Positions 7,677 through 7,680 of a stretch of 7,680 nt of DNA are shown here, in pieces (within the stretch, counting starts at the first letter, position 1; every line of letters starts with the position of its first letter). The notes under the pieces are model-generated. The model had not been told where the DNA came from. It searched no databases and saw nothing but the letters and a program-made list of their open reading frames with translations. This DNA is from an uncultured Verrucomicrobiota bacterium (GTDB lineage Bacteria; Verrucomicrobiota; Verrucomicrobiia; Chthoniobacterales; SZAS-18). The stretch spans positions 1,307 through 8,986 of the forward strand of contig CALMVM010000137.1 in assembly GCA_937873255.1 (NCBI GenBank). The letters run 5' to 3'. Both the position numbers and the translations under genes were made by a program.

Positions 7677-7680
7677 AAAC

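Noticed and set aside
7588..7680. Possible start of a CRISPR array
   Set aside because: Only two short palindromic units 68 nt apart, with a structured, non-spacer-like sequence between them and no cas gene in view.

Overview
This 7.7 kb GC-rich stretch is gene-dense bacterial chromosome. AspRS, orotate phosphoribosyltransferase and a DUF433/DUF5615 pair place it in Bacteria. Weak Shine-Dalgarno sequences, the GCCCC-GGCA-GGGGC extragenic palindromes at the right end and the general character of the proteins would suit Verrucomicrobiota or another PVC-group lineage. That taxonomic guess is inference and has not been tested by any search.

Layout, left to right. (1) 1-974, minus strand: the N-terminal 324 residues of a probable gluzincin-type metallopeptidase (HEFVH...E). 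Its frame is open to the window edge, so the gene is cut at its 3' end. (2) 975-1141: a divergent intergenic gap. (3) 1142-3288, plus strand: an NAD(P)-dependent sugar-nucleotide epimerase/dehydratase and a DegT-type PLP aminotransferase overlapping by ATGA. Together they form a compact amino-sugar nucleotide cassette. (4) 3289-3549: a convergent gap holding a well-formed 114-bp palindromic (MITE-like) element. (5) 3550-4955, minus strand: pyrE followed by an alpha/beta-hydrolase, overlapping by GTGA. (6) 4956-5034: a divergent gap with a candidate promoter/operator. (7) 5035-5597, plus strand: a DUF433 antitoxin and DUF5615 PIN-like toxin pair, again overlapping by GTGA. (8) 5696-7549, plus strand: aspS, whose anticodon-domain residues look like a non-discriminating AspRS. 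(9) 7550-7680: two copies of an extragenic palindrome flanking a GNRA-type hairpin.

Functionally the window mixes housekeeping genes (pyrE for UMP synthesis, aspS for Asp-tRNA) with accessory ones (the surface-sugar cassette, the toxin-antitoxin pair, the peptidase). Three gene pairs overlap by exactly four bases, which suggests translational coupling within each pair. I found no clearly undescribed multi-gene system. The items most worth following up are the peptidase with its metal-binding signature, the predicted tRNA-dependent asparagine route implied by the AspRS, the epimerase lacking the canonical Tyr, and the palindromic element.
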